From Pseudobdellovibrionaceae bacterium (GTDB lineage Bacteria; Bdellovibrionota; Bdellovibrionia; Bdellovibrionales; UBA1609): DNA of 64,000 bases. The notes below the pieces were generated by a model, which was not told the DNA's origin, searched no databases, and saw only the letters and a list, made by a program, of their open reading frames with translations. Where the stretch lies: NCBI GenBank assembly GCA_020635055.1, contig JACKAN010000007.1:80129-144128 (forward strand). Direction: 5' to 3'. Of this stretch, positions 44,131-52,198 are shown one piece after another. How positions within the stretch are numbered: the stretch's first letter is position 1; the number at the start of each line of letters is the position of its first letter. A program made the translations under genes and the position numbers.

Positions 44131-44330
44131 ATAACCGCCCTTAGTTGTTTTATGAAAAATCGGTATTTTTTATCAGGATCAACATGGACTAAAGGTTAGT
44201 TTTACACGAGTTCACTTAAGAGATTAAAACCCAATGAATAATAGCCGAAAGGCAGCTATTTAAGCTGAGCCTTTCTTTACAGTTGTTCCCAAAACATTAG
44301 CCATTATAGGCAGTTACCCCTAAAAGTGGG

Positions 44331-44558
44331 CTATTCCAACCGAATGACCAATTTTTTCCCAAGTCCCTCTGCAATTTTTTGAAGCGTAGCAAAGCGAAAT
44401 TCTGTTCGTTTGCCACTCAAAAGCCTACTCATTGTACTTTTAGGGATTCCAGTCTCATTGAGGCAAAAATCGTCAATGGACTCATATTTTTGGGGAACTA
44501 GCTCTCTAACCTGTTCTCGAAACTCTTTTAATGGGTCTTTGTCTTTTTTAGTTGCCAT
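44331..44558 (-). CDS. XRE-type small regulator
   Basis: The 75-residue protein carries one helix-turn-helix (SIDDFCLNETGIPKSTMSRLLSGKRTEFRFATLQKIAEGLGKKL), typical of XRE regulators that act as element repressors or antitoxins. It is divergent from the 69-residue ORF over a 73-base gap containing a palindrome, which it probably binds. The length and position fit a lysogeny-type switch. Confidence 0.82.
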   Translation of the reverse strand: MATKKDKDPLKEFREQVRELVPQKYESIDDFCLNETGIPKSTMSRLLSGKRTEFRFATLQKIAEGLGKKLVIRLE

Positions 44559-44591
44559 AGTGGCAATTTAGCAATTAGCCTAGAGATTGAC

Positions 44592-44608
44592 GTTGCCGTT
44601 ATGGCAAC
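44592..44608. promoter_or_regulatory. Palindromic operator candidate between XRE gene and divergent ORF
   Basis: GTTGCCGTTATGGCAAC is a perfect 6+6 inverted repeat with a 5-base centre. Related GGCAATTTA half-sites flank it at about 44563 and within the end of the neighbouring ORF (about 44833). It lies in the divergent promoter, as expected for autoregulation by the XRE protein. Confidence 0.65.
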
Positions 44609-44631
44609 AAATGAGCATTTAAGGGGTAAGC

Positions 44632-44841
44632 ATGGATAAAACTAAGAAAGTAAGCTCTAAAGAAATCTACGACGTCGCCTGTGACATCTTACGAGAGCAT
44701 CCCTCAAGGGAAGAGATTGTCGAAATGATCGTCGCTGCTGGTTTTGATGCATGGGGTATTACTGGGCCTAAAGAGAAATTTAGAACCCAAGTTTCTAAAA
44801 TAGTAGGCGATGCTGTTAAGTCCCAAAAAGCGGCAATTTAA
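44632..44841 (+). CDS. Small hypothetical protein divergent from XRE regulator
   Basis: The 69 residues (MDKTKKVSSKEIYDVACDIL, then EEIVEMIVAAGFDAWGITGPKEKF) show an all-helical small domain without a known family. AAGGGG precedes the ATG. Its place opposite the XRE gene suggests a paired regulator, excision factor or toxin partner; none can be shown from sequence. Confidence 0.55.
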   Translation: MDKTKKVSSKEIYDVACDILREHPSREEIVEMIVAAGFDAWGITGPKEKFRTQVSKIVGDAVKSQKAAI

Positions 44842-45157
44842 AGATTTTTTGTATTGTGAATACTGGGACATATTCAATAGAAATTAAAAGTCCAGGTCTG
44901 TTTGATTATTTCAAATAGAGTCCGGTTTCAATTCCGTATGGGTCCTTTCTAATTCAACTAAAAATGTCGAAATACGTCGCTAGTTTTGCAAATAGTTCAT
45001 TAGTTCCCGTGAATGTTCAATCTCATCAAAAATAATTTGATTTTCCTTATTGGTTTCAACTATATAAACCCGGTCTGGAAAATGGCCACTAATTGATTGT
45101 GGCCAAATCTTTGCAGACCTTTGAGGTCTAAGATACTTTTCTTTGGAGAAAATAAGC
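44842..45157. other. Gap upstream of the trypsin-like lipoprotein gene
   Basis: Nothing strong is visible. A minus-strand frame (44980-45159) encodes 59 residues (MLIFSKEKYLRPQRSAKIWP and on) that look protein-like but lack a ribosome site; it is left as a weak candidate. GGAG at 45145-45148 serves the next gene. Confidence 0.3.
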
Positions 45158-46819
45158 ATGGGCGTAAGAACGTTAAAAATAGTTGGGTTAGTCCTTTTTC
45201 TGGGCATATTTCAAGCTTGTACTAAGACAGAGACTAAAACTGTCGAGGTTCCGAAAGTAAAGACTGTTGAGGTCCCATCTACCCCTACAGTGATAGAAGT
45301 TCCAAAGGTGATTTTGACCAATAACATATTTGGTTTGCCCTCAATGCCAACTGAAATAAAAATTGCTGATGAAAAAACCAGGGAAATGTCAAAAGCTGTA
45401 GCAAAAGTTTTTCGATTCAATGGAGCTTCTGGTTCAGGGTTTTTCATCTCTCCGGATGGATTGTTCATTACCAATCAGCATGTGGTTCCTCGTAAGTTTT
45501 GTACAACAGCAGGTTGCCCAGGTTTTAAGATTGTTCGTGATTTTGGTCCAGACGGAGAAAATCAGGAACTTTCAGATTTCACGGTTATTGCCCATGACAA
45601 TAGTCAGGATCTTTACGATTTTACTATTTTGAAATTCAATTTACCAGAGGGGCAGAGTGTACCTTTTTTAAGGTTGGATGCCGATGTTTCTGCTCATCAA
45701 TTTGATGTGAATACATCAATAACCCGCTATAAGGCGCTTGGGTATCCAGGCGGGGCATCCTTGCGTTTCACTGCGATGAAACCAATTGCTGCCAGAGAGG
45801 AAAATATCATCCTCCAAGGACTTGTGATGGGAGGCAATAGTGGTGGTCCTCTTATAGATGTTGATACAGGTAAGGTTGTTGGCCTTATGAAGAATACACG
45901 GATAGCTCCAGTTAAAGAATCGAACTTTTCGGCGACTCTTGAGACGTTAAGCCAGGCGACTGCCATTTCTATTTTGGTTGAGAAAATTGGAGAAAGATTT
46001 GGTAATGATGTTGTTGGTGAAGGCCAGCTTCGTGCAGATAAACTTATTTCTGCTCACAATAGCGCTGATAATGACTTTTTTCCTAATATTGTGATTCCAG
46101 AACCAAGTCTTGATACCTTTTCTGGTGCTTTGAGAAGAGAAATGGCAACGGCGCAATTTATGGAAGCGTTTGAGGCGTTTGGAATGTATGTTGGAACTGA
46201 GAAGGAAACAGAGGTACTTGACCTTATGTTGGTAAAAAATCAGTATACTCCCGAGCCTATAAATATTGAATCTCTAAATAAGTTATTGAGTTATAGCCTA
46301 AGCATTGGACGCTCTCTAAATTTTAGCTCATTAGCTCGTGATCAGCTAGAAAGCGCTATTTCTCTAGCCGCGGATGGGTCTGACAATGCCTCGCCCAAGA
46401 TGACAGCAAACATTGCTTTTAATTATTTTGATGAATCAAAGAAACAGGAATTACAAGGTAAATGTGCAGCTACAACTCCTAACTTCGTCCAAGCTTATAG
46501 TATGTTGCCCTATATTTGTTTAAGTCTTAAAAATAATGATGGTGAATCAATACTGCCGCCATATGTTGAATTTGCTTTAGCTCAAGAATATCAAACGGTC
46601 GATGATTTTGGGGTTTTAAGTGGGCTGCTCATGTTTGCCAGCCAACTTGGAATAAGCAATTCTCAGGACAAAGCTGCTATTCAAAAATTAAATGACTTTA
46701 TCCATGATCAACAAAAAGATTTAGAGAATCTTTTTGTTAATGATTCTTTTGCTCAGGGACTCCTGTCAGGAGTAGTAGGCATAGGAAGCTACGGACAGAC
46801 ATTCCCCGGCCAACATTAA
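45158..46819 (+). CDS. Trypsin-like serine protease lipoprotein
   Basis: I chose ATG 45158 (MGVRTLKIVGLVLFLGIFQAC) over the TTG at 45143, because GGAG lies upstream and a lipobox (GIFQAC) follows. After a Thr/Val/Pro linker comes a trypsin-2 domain: GSGFFISPDGLFITNQHVV (catalytic His), NSQDLYDFTILKF (Asp) and LVMGGNSGGPLID (Ser). The 250-residue C-terminal part is helical and unrecognised. The 553-residue product is probably an outer-membrane or periplasmic anchored protease carried as cargo of the element. Confidence 0.85.
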   Translation: MGVRTLKIVGLVLFLGIFQACTKTETKTVEVPKVKTVEVPSTPTVIEVPKVILTNNIFGLPSMPTEIKIADEKTREMSKAVAKVFRFNGASGSGFFISPDGLFITNQHVVPRKFCTTAGCPGFKIVRDFGPDGENQELSDFTVIAHDNSQDLYDFTILKFNLPEGQSVPFLRLDADVSAHQFDVNTSITRYKALGYPGGASLRFTAMKPIAAREENIILQGLVMGGNSGGPLIDVDTGKVVGLMKNTRIAPVKESNFSATLETLSQATAISILVEKIGERFGNDVVGEGQLRADKLISAHNSADNDFFPNIVIPEPSLDTFSGALRREMATAQFMEAFEAFGMYVGTEKETEVLDLMLVKNQYTPEPINIESLNKLLSYSLSIGRSLNFSSLARDQLESAISLAADGSDNASPKMTANIAFNYFDESKKQELQGKCAATTPNFVQAYSMLPYICLSLKNNDGESILPPYVEFALAQEYQTVDDFGVLSGLLMFASQLGISNSQDKAAIQKLNDFIHDQQKDLENLFVNDSFAQGLLSGVVGIGSYGQTFPGQH

Positions 46820-46959
46820 GGCAAAAGTTTTTATTGAATAATGCTCATGGGGCCAGCCAAGTAGTCTGTATTAACTAATGGCCACTCTTTCAACCTCATT
46901 GCTTGCGAGTCAGGCGATCAACAAAAAACTACTACCGCTGTGATCGTCCTCTAAAAACA

Positions 46960-47202
46960 CTATTTCTTTGTCTTTCTGCTCTTGGGTTTGTCGCATCTTT
47001 TATCAGGCCAAGAAATGTTAGCGCAGAAGGTTTTGTGTCCCATCAATTGATAATTTAATGAGGTTAGCGACACTAAGCCTCGCTTGTGTTGTTGGGCCAC
47101 TTTTTCTGCAAAATAGAGCGTTGCAGATTTCAAACCACCAATCATAGCGAGGAAAATAGCAATATTAATTATGTTTTCAATAGTTTTGGCAATGAGTCCC
47201 AT
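46960..47202 (-). CDS. Small membrane protein at the right end of the element
   Basis: The 80 residues include one hydrophobic helix (about 10-25, NIAIFLAMIGGLKSATLYFA) and a basic, Cys-containing tail (CANISWPDKRCDKPKSRK). GGAGGATAAGAG just before the ATG overlaps the end of the previous frame, so it is translated with it. In the circular form it would lie directly downstream of the recombinase. Confidence 0.5.
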   Translation of the reverse strand: MGLIAKTIENIINIAIFLAMIGGLKSATLYFAEKVAQQHKRGLVSLTSLNYQLMGHKTFCANISWPDKRCDKPKSRKTKK

Positions 47203-47205
47203 CTC

Positions 47206-47448
47206 TTATCCTCCATGGCCCCTAAAGACCTTGTTAATGTTGGACTCGATAGTGGCTAGCTGAAAAGAATTGAGCTTGAACTTTCTCCACTCACCAGATT
47301 TTCTCATATTGCAGAGATGCATCTGAATCGTGTCAGGTTTTCGCCCAAAATACTCAGCCAGCCTTGGAACCGACCATTTTTGAACCCAGCGGTGTTTTGC
47401 CAGCTCCGTCAAATCCAAATCAGGCAGTTTCCATCTAATCGAGTACAC
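47206..47448 (-). CDS. Detached C-terminal extension of the recombinase (HTH-like)
   Basis: The frame has 80 codons from GTG 47448 and is open further upstream through the right attachment core without a stop. It contains DLTELAKHRWVQKWSVPRLAEYFGRKPDTIQMHLCNMRKSGEW, resembling a helix-turn-helix. Joined at the core GGGCACCAAA with the left end, it lies in frame with the recombinase (14 linker codons from 47449-47490). No good ribosome site precedes the GTG, which argues that it is the 3' part of the recombinase gene in the circle and may be silent when integrated. Confidence 0.55.
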   Translation of the reverse strand: MYSIRWKLPDLDLTELAKHRWVQKWSVPRLAEYFGRKPDTIQMHLCNMRKSGEWRKFKLNSFQLATIESNINKVFRGHGG

Positions 47449-47466
47449 CCTCTTTATAGTCAGGGG

Positions 47467-47499
47467 GTGTTCGAGTATCTTGGGACCACGGGCACCAAA
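47467..47499. other. attR: right attP arm plus core
   Basis: GTGTTCGAGTATCTT at 47467-47481 is the inverted partner (13 of 15) of the left arm, and GGGCACCAAA at 47490-47499 matches the tRNA 3' end. The element ends here; CGTAAGGCTGG would be the original sequence downstream of the tRNA. Confidence 0.75.
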
Positions 47500-47525
47500 C
47501 GTAAGGCTGGACGAACCGCCACGCT

Positions 47526-47697
47526 TTACGAGATCGATGACTTTCCCTGGTTCACTTTCAAAATTTTGAAAATCTGATTCCGAACTTCGGATTCTGTCTT
47601 TGATTTATTTACCTCTCGAAGGCCGATGTAAGCTTTTTGTAGCGAAACGAAAGTTTGCTCACTTGGAGCCTTCTATTGATTTTACTTTCTTGTTCAT
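47526..47697 (-). pseudogene. Decayed small ORF next to attR
   Basis: GGAGGTGCCAAT precedes an ATG at 47697 (MNKKVKSIE), and a protein-like frame continues after a one-base shift (APSEQTFVSLQKAYIGLREV and on) to a stop at 47526. No family is recognised. It is perhaps the remnant of an older element at the same tRNA. Confidence 0.3.
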
Positions 47698-47852
47698 ATT
47701 GGCACCTCCCTTTGTTGGTTATCCCACCCCTTAAAAAGGCATGACCGAGACCACACAAAGAAAGTCTGGAACTGAAATTTGAAATCGCCAAAGGAGATCA
47801 ATGGGATAGGCTCATGAATTATGAGGTTCGTATTGTATTATCTCGGTCTTTG

Positions 47853-47992
47853 TTGAGCCAAAACTGGGCTAAACCCGTCACCATGGCGGAAGTTCGCCAC
47901 CGCGGTAAATGCCGCGCTGGACGGCGAACCAAAGAAATGGTAATGTAAATGACGACCAACCAACACAGCAGAATGCTTTGGTTTTGGCTCAA
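47853..47992. mobile_element. 140-bp MITE-like element with 12-bp terminal inverted repeats
   Basis: TTGAGCCAAAAC (47853-47864) and its perfect complement GTTTTGGCTCAA (47981-47992) bound 116 bases. Direct TCTTTG repeats flank both sides (47847-47852 and 47993-47998), fitting a 6-base target duplication. Inside, GTTCGCC/GGCGAAC and GCGG/CCGC pairs give a strong inner hairpin. It has no coding capacity. A structured RNA is an alternative reading. Confidence 0.65.
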
Positions 47993-48040
47993 TCTTTGAA
48001 ATAGGGGTCAGAGATTCAATTCATTTTAAGGAGTTTTCGC

Positions 48041-48256
48041 TTAGCTATTTGTGTCTTATTGCTGTCAATTGTTTTGATGGTTGCTCCCGCTATTGCGGAG
48101 GACAATAGTTGCGCCGAGCTTTTTTCGGGATCGCAGGTCTTAGAACAGGTGATTCTTAAAACAACCGGAGTCTTTAAAAAAGAGCCACTTTATTCCCCAG
48201 TAAGTAATTTCGTGGTTCGCACAGACCAATCCATTAGCGGCGCTAGCCGCTTTTAA
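48041..48256 (+). pseudogene. Truncated exported-protein gene beside IS110
   Basis: A frame encodes a clear signal peptide (LAICVLLLSIVLMVAPAIAED) and about 45 further residues before stopping next to the IS110 3' end. AAGGAG lies upstream, but no ATG, GTG or TTG stands at the right distance (first TTG at 48059). It is probably the 5' remnant of a secreted-protein gene cut by IS110 insertion. Confidence 0.45.
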
Positions 48257-48281
48257 CATCCAAGTATTGCATTGGAAATCG

Positions 48282-49558
48282 CTACTGGATTTGGACTCCA
48301 GTATTGTCGATCTTCAGTTTTTTTACTGACACGATCTTTTCGTGACTCTCGTGACGAATGTTAACACCAAGCGCTTTGAGTTGATTGATTAAAGTTCTGA
48401 TTTTGTCCTCATGGTCTTTGGCTCGCCCATAGCCAATTTCTTTATAATTATCCCCAGCTAAAATTTTATAAACAGCTCTGGCAATACGATTGGCGATGGC
48501 TACTTTTGCCTTTTGTTTACTCCCTAGTTTAAATACCAGCCTGTTATATTTCGACCTATAAAAGGTCCCTCGTTTTTGTTTAGCCCCGTGGGCTGCATGC
48601 TTTAGAAGCCTTTTGAGGTGAGGATTCCCTTTGCGGCATTTTGATCTTTTTTTTTACCGGCCGACTCATTGTTGCCAGAGGCAACTCCGGCCCAGGCCGC
48701 ATACTTTCGCTCATCAGCAAATTTGCTCATATCGTCTGTGCTCTCCGCGAGGATGCCAATGGCCAAAATCTGATCAATACCCGGAATTTCATCTAGCTTA
48801 GCAACCAGGTGAGCATAGGGCTGAGCTTTTTCAATTAACTCAGCCTCAACTTTCTGGATCTTTGATGTTAAATGGTCGTGCTGATCCATCAACTCTTTAA
48901 TCAAAAAACAATGGTTTGTTGTTAAACAATTCGTTAGTGATTTTCTTGCCTCCTCTTTTTTCTTTATCCTCGTCGTAATTTGCGAAGTCAGGTAATCCGC
49001 ATCGGTAAACCCATCTGCAATCGCCCTTAAAATATTAAGACCCGATTTGCCGAAGACATCTGATACGATTGAGCCATATTTAACGTTACCATCCTCAAGA
49101 ACTTTTTGAACTCGGTTCTTTATACGACCCATATCGGCGACCAAGTTCGTGCGATGGCGGCTCAATAACCGCATTTGTTGAAATTCCTCTTCAGGGATCA
49201 TAGAAGGGCGAATCAATCCAAACCGATGAAGCTCCGCCAACCAATGAGAATCGTTCATGTCAGTTTTTCGACCAGGAACGTTTTTCACGTGGGCAGCTTG
49301 AGCTACGGCAAGACGAATGCCCATAGGAGTCCAAACATTATGCACAGGCTTCCAGTACACACCTGTTGACTCCATGGCAACATCTCGAACACCAAGCTCT
49401 AAAAGCTTTTGTCCACAAGCCATCAAATCTTCAGTGAATGTGTCGCATTCAAATTGAAGTGCCTCAGGCTCTTGATCAGCTTTCCCTCGTAGTACAGTAA
49501 TAGCTAATATTTTTTTGTGAACGTCTACTCCCGCAACATGGGTTCGTAGGGCTTGCAT
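48282..49558 (-). pseudogene. IS110 family transposase, frameshifted at an A9 run
   Basis: ATG 49558 has AGGAGGAGACA upstream. The DEDD domain is visible (AGVDVHKK, AMESTGVYWKPV, KTDMNDSHWLAEL), then the transposase_20 region with the catalytic-Ser block (DEIPGIDQILAIGILAE, AWAGVASGNNESAGKK). The first frame stops at 48602. The following -1 frame from an A9 run (complement of 48647-48655) continues the family (KCRKGNPHLKRLLKHAAHGA, YRSKYNRLVFKLG) to TAG at 48282. This may be a mutation, programmed -1 shifting or polymerase slippage on A9. Confidence 0.8.
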
Positions 49559-49800
49559 TGTCTCCTCCTTTTTTGTCCTTGAAAACACCAGAGAGAGATG
49601 GGCGGCACCGTTCAAATCTTCCCCAACGAAGAAAAAGATCTCCATACGACAGTTCTTTAAGCGCCCATCCAGCCAACTTCACTCTCGAACTCGACTCCCT
49701 CGGTTTGATGCGAAACCTAAGAAGCCCGTCCAATCGAATACCGACCTTTTTACCTGGCAAAAACTGTGATAAAAGATTTTGCGGCTCGCGCAAAGAATAA
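49559..49800 (-). other. Noncoding IS110 5' flank, candidate bridge-RNA region
   Basis: These 242 bases upstream of the IS110 transposase are richer in GC than the surroundings and have no credible gene, although open frames exist in both directions. In IS110-group elements this position encodes the bridge RNA that guides recombination. The fold cannot be verified here, so this rests on position only. Confidence 0.35.
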
Positions 49801-49893
49801 GATTGCCGTATTGAAAAAACTACTTACAAACAGAAACAGGGCGCGCGAAGCGCGCTGGGGAATTCACTAGATCGAAATATTCATGACATAAAC

Positions 49894-50316
49894 TTGAGAG
49901 AAAAACTTTTAGCTTCTGAATATGATGGGCAGTTTGACGTTACATTAATCAAACTCCAATACTTGGAGGGATTGGCCTACTTATACTACCGAGAAATACC
50001 GGAAACAAATGCCATAATTATAGATATGGTTTCAGTTCCTCTTTCTCTACGAAGACAAGGAATCAGTAACCTTCTCATCTCAATGGCTATGGAACAATTA
50101 CCTCAAGTTAGTAAAGTTATTTTTCAATTGGATATGACAAACAAAGAGATTTTTGATCGAAATAAGTCAATTTCTTTAGAGCATGGACTGGCTGCAACTC
50201 CAATTTATAAAAGCTTATTAAGGTTCGGATTTATACGAATAGATCATATTTCTGAAATAAAAATATCGGGAAAAACATTCCCTCATGTTATCTTGAGTCG
50301 TCAGGCTGGCAATTAA
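49894..50316 (+). CDS. GNAT-like acetyltransferase, 140 residues
   Basis: The protein has the GNAT pattern in its centre: strand IIDMVSVPLSLRRQGISNLLIS (acetyl-CoA loop RRQGxxxxL) and a C-terminal TPIYKSLLRFGFIR. The N-terminal 45 residues differ from classic families. The start is TTG 49894, with no strong ribosome site. Substrate unknown. It is the only plus-strand gene in this part and lies just after the IS110 upstream flank. Confidence 0.6.
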   Translation: MREKLLASEYDGQFDVTLIKLQYLEGLAYLYYREIPETNAIIIDMVSVPLSLRRQGISNLLISMAMEQLPQVSKVIFQLDMTNKEIFDRNKSISLEHGLAATPIYKSLLRFGFIRIDHISEIKISGKTFPHVILSRQAGN

Positions 50317-50407
50317 CCCCTGGATCTCAAAAAGTTCCGCGAAATAAAAGCATGGTTTTTTCGTATCGCATCGAGGAATTCGCCAACCTAAGGCCGTATT
50401 GCGTAAA

Positions 50408-51007
50408 TCAATTCACATTCTCCAATGTGAAGGCTTTGATAATTGTTCCATATTCCATGAGAAGAATCTCAGATTCCTCATCCTTATCAATACCGACCAC
50501 CTTAAAGCCTATTCGTTCATACAGTCTTTGACTGCCGCGAAAAGCTCTGGGCTCGTCCCATGGGCAAGTCGGATACGCCTCGATAGTTTTAGCCCCATTT
50601 TTCTGAGCTTCTTCAATTACTGCTAATACTATTTTATCAGAAAGCCCCTTGCCACGAACTTTTTCTCGTATTGCAAGACAACCAATACTCCATGTCGTTT
50701 CAGGCGATTCCGATAGCCGGCTTCCAAGCTTTGTTTTCAGAAAAGGAAAGGATGATTTTGGTCCAGAGCCGGTCCAACCAATTAGCGTGTCACCTTGGTA
50801 AACCAAGTAGCCAACGTGTTGCCCTTCGAGGACATTCCTCTTGGTTATCTCAAAGTTTGGCTGAGAAGCATCTTTGCATCGACTTTCCCAAGCATTGTCA
50901 TAGCTAGACCAAACGGCACAAAAGCACCCACCGAACTCTGAACTACCCAAGAGAGATTTGAATTCACCAAGATCAGTTTGAGTTAGAGCCTTAAGATGGA
51001 CGGACAT
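50408..51007 (-). CDS. GNAT acetyltransferase with GGCxCxxW head
   Basis: ATG 51007 (MSVHLKALTQTDL) is chosen; the frame runs 39 bases further upstream into the CPBP gene. The 199 residues have FGGCFCAVWSSYDNAW near residue 25, then the GNAT core SIGCLAIREKVRGKGLSDKIVLAVIEEAQK and a C-terminal RLYERIGFKVVG. It is paralogous to the gene at 53233, which has GGCYCSFWHQKW. The start overlaps the CPBP gene end by 17 bases, so it is the last gene of the operon. Confidence 0.82.
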   Translation of the reverse strand: MSVHLKALTQTDLGEFKSLLGSSEFGGCFCAVWSSYDNAWESRCKDASQPNFEITKRNVLEGQHVGYLVYQGDTLIGWTGSGPKSSFPFLKTKLGSRLSESPETTWSIGCLAIREKVRGKGLSDKIVLAVIEEAQKNGAKTIEAYPTCPWDEPRAFRGSQRLYERIGFKVVGIDKDEESEILLMEYGTIIKAFTLENVN

Positions 51008-51800
51008 GTGCCACCCATCGCTTGAACACCAAATATGCAACCACATAGAGCACAGCTACTAAAAAGCCGCAGTCGGCTCCAACCACTTCCCAAAGATCAA
51101 TTCGAGAACCGGATTTTGTGAATAATAAATTTGGAACTGCTAACTGGAATAGAAAATTATGCGCAGAGTGAAATGCAATAGCGACCCAAATAGACCCTGA
51201 CAAAACTCTCAAATCACACACAATAAAATTCATTGCAATAATGCTGGAGGCATAGGCAATCGCAATAAGAAGTGGACTTCCGTGCATATAGTATCCACCG
51301 AAGACAACAATTGGCAGATGCCATAATGCCCAAATTATTCCGCTCATAAGGTATGGCTTAGTTATTTTTGCTTCGATCATTTTCGGTAGCAAAAATCCTC
51401 GCCATCCAAGCTCTTCGCCAGTGGCTCCAAATATTCCCAAAACCAGACTTATGCCAACCAAAGGAATTGCACGGCCAAGTTTTTCACCGGAAATGAGTTC
51501 AAAACCTCGAATGTCAAACAACTCGCTCAATAAATTCACACCTAACGACAGCACTAGGGGAATTATAACAGCATAGAAATAGAACTTACGCCCTCCCACA
51601 TGAAGCCCAATGTCTGCGAATCCAAGTTTGAGAAAGATTCTTTGGATGAGAGAAACTAAACCAGGAATCCACATCAGAGCAACTAGACCCAAAATTCCGA
51701 AATTTTTTACTCCTCCGCTAGTAATGATAAATGCTTCGTATGCCCAGCTTAGAAAGAATGTACAGACAAGAAAGAAAATGATCTGTTTTCGAGCATTCAT
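50991..51800 (-). CDS. CPBP family intramembrane metalloprotease
   Basis: The 269-residue protein has about seven hydrophobic helices. The CPBP (Abi/CAAX) motifs are EELGWRGFLLPKM (EExxxR) and a later HLPIVVFGG (FxxxH-like), and AFHSAHNFLF near the end. It probably cleaves peptides within the membrane or plays an immunity role. ATG 51800 with AGGAATATCA and an ATGA overlap with the NTF2-like gene fixes the start. Confidence 0.85.
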   Translation of the reverse strand: MNARKQIIFFLVCTFFLSWAYEAFIITSGGVKNFGILGLVALMWIPGLVSLIQRIFLKLGFADIGLHVGGRKFYFYAVIIPLVLSLGVNLLSELFDIRGFELISGEKLGRAIPLVGISLVLGIFGATGEELGWRGFLLPKMIEAKITKPYLMSGIIWALWHLPIVVFGGYYMHGSPLLIAIAYASSIIAMNFIVCDLRVLSGSIWVAIAFHSAHNFLFQLAVPNLLFTKSGSRIDLWEVVGADCGFLVAVLYVVAYLVFKRWVAHVRPS

Positions 51801-52174
51801 TGATATTCCTCGACCCATTGCTTACGCCATTCAGGAGCTTCATATGGCTCTGCCCAATACTCCTCCGCACTAAAGATTTTCCCGTCTTTAAATTCAAAAT
51901 AGGAATTTGCGAAAGTTTGTTGACCAGTATCGGCTTCGATCCAAATTGTCGTAAAAACTTTGTCTTCGGCTACATGAATATGAATGAGTTGGATCTTGTG
52001 ATTTCCAGGATAATATTTGTTCACGCTTACAAAATTCTCTGAGCCAAACATTTTTTCTTTAGACTGAGGCCAGACAGCCACAAAATCTGAATGAAGAAGG
52101 GCCTTAACAGCTTCCCACTGTTGGTCGCTCATCAATTGCCAGAATGTCTTTATCAAGGATTGTTTTTCTGTCAC
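51797..52174 (-). CDS. NTF2/SnoaL-like small protein
   Basis: The 125-residue protein has the NTF2-like cone pattern: helix TFWQLMSDQQWEAVKALLHSDFVAVWP, then alternating strands (IQLIHIHVAEDKVFTTIWIEAD, NSYFEFKDGKIFSAEEYW). Members are often isomerases or polyketide cyclases, or have no known substrate. It overlaps the CPBP gene as ATGA. The gene appears intact. Confidence 0.75.
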   Translation of the reverse strand: MTEKQSLIKTFWQLMSDQQWEAVKALLHSDFVAVWPQSKEKMFGSENFVSVNKYYPGNHKIQLIHIHVAEDKVFTTIWIEADTGQQTFANSYFEFKDGKIFSAEEYWAEPYEAPEWRKQWVEEYQ

Positions 52175-52198
52175 CTTGCTATCCTTTTTTTTAATTCG

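Larger units (their letters stand above)
37604..47499. mobile_element. Serine-recombinase integrative element in tRNA-Leu
   Basis: The ends share GGGCACCAAA (37604-37613 in the tRNA 3' end, 47490-47499 at the far end), giving a unit of 9,886 bases. Content: large serine recombinase, small accessory ORF, replication-relaxation-like protein, FtsK-type translocase, sigma-region-4-like regulator, secreted protein, XRE regulator and palindromic operator, trypsin-like lipoprotein, small membrane protein. The P and P' arms form a 13/15 inverted repeat (37618-37632 and 47467-47481). No type IV secretion genes are present, so it may be mobilised by other means or by its FtsK-type pump. Confidence 0.82.

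Noticed and set aside
47609..47791. 60-residue minus-strand frame
   Set aside because: Atypical composition, overlaps a better though decayed frame (47526-47697) and has no ribosome site.
47891..47928. Integron attC-like hairpin (GTTCGCC ... GGCGAAC)
   Set aside because: It lacks the paired core sites GTTRRRY/RYYYAAC with proper spacing, and no integron integrase is present; it fits better as the inner hairpin of the MITE-like element.
49476..49800. Frames of 105 and 80 residues over the IS110 5' flank
   Set aside because: They overlap the IS110 start and its likely noncoding end, run in both directions and show no family resemblance.
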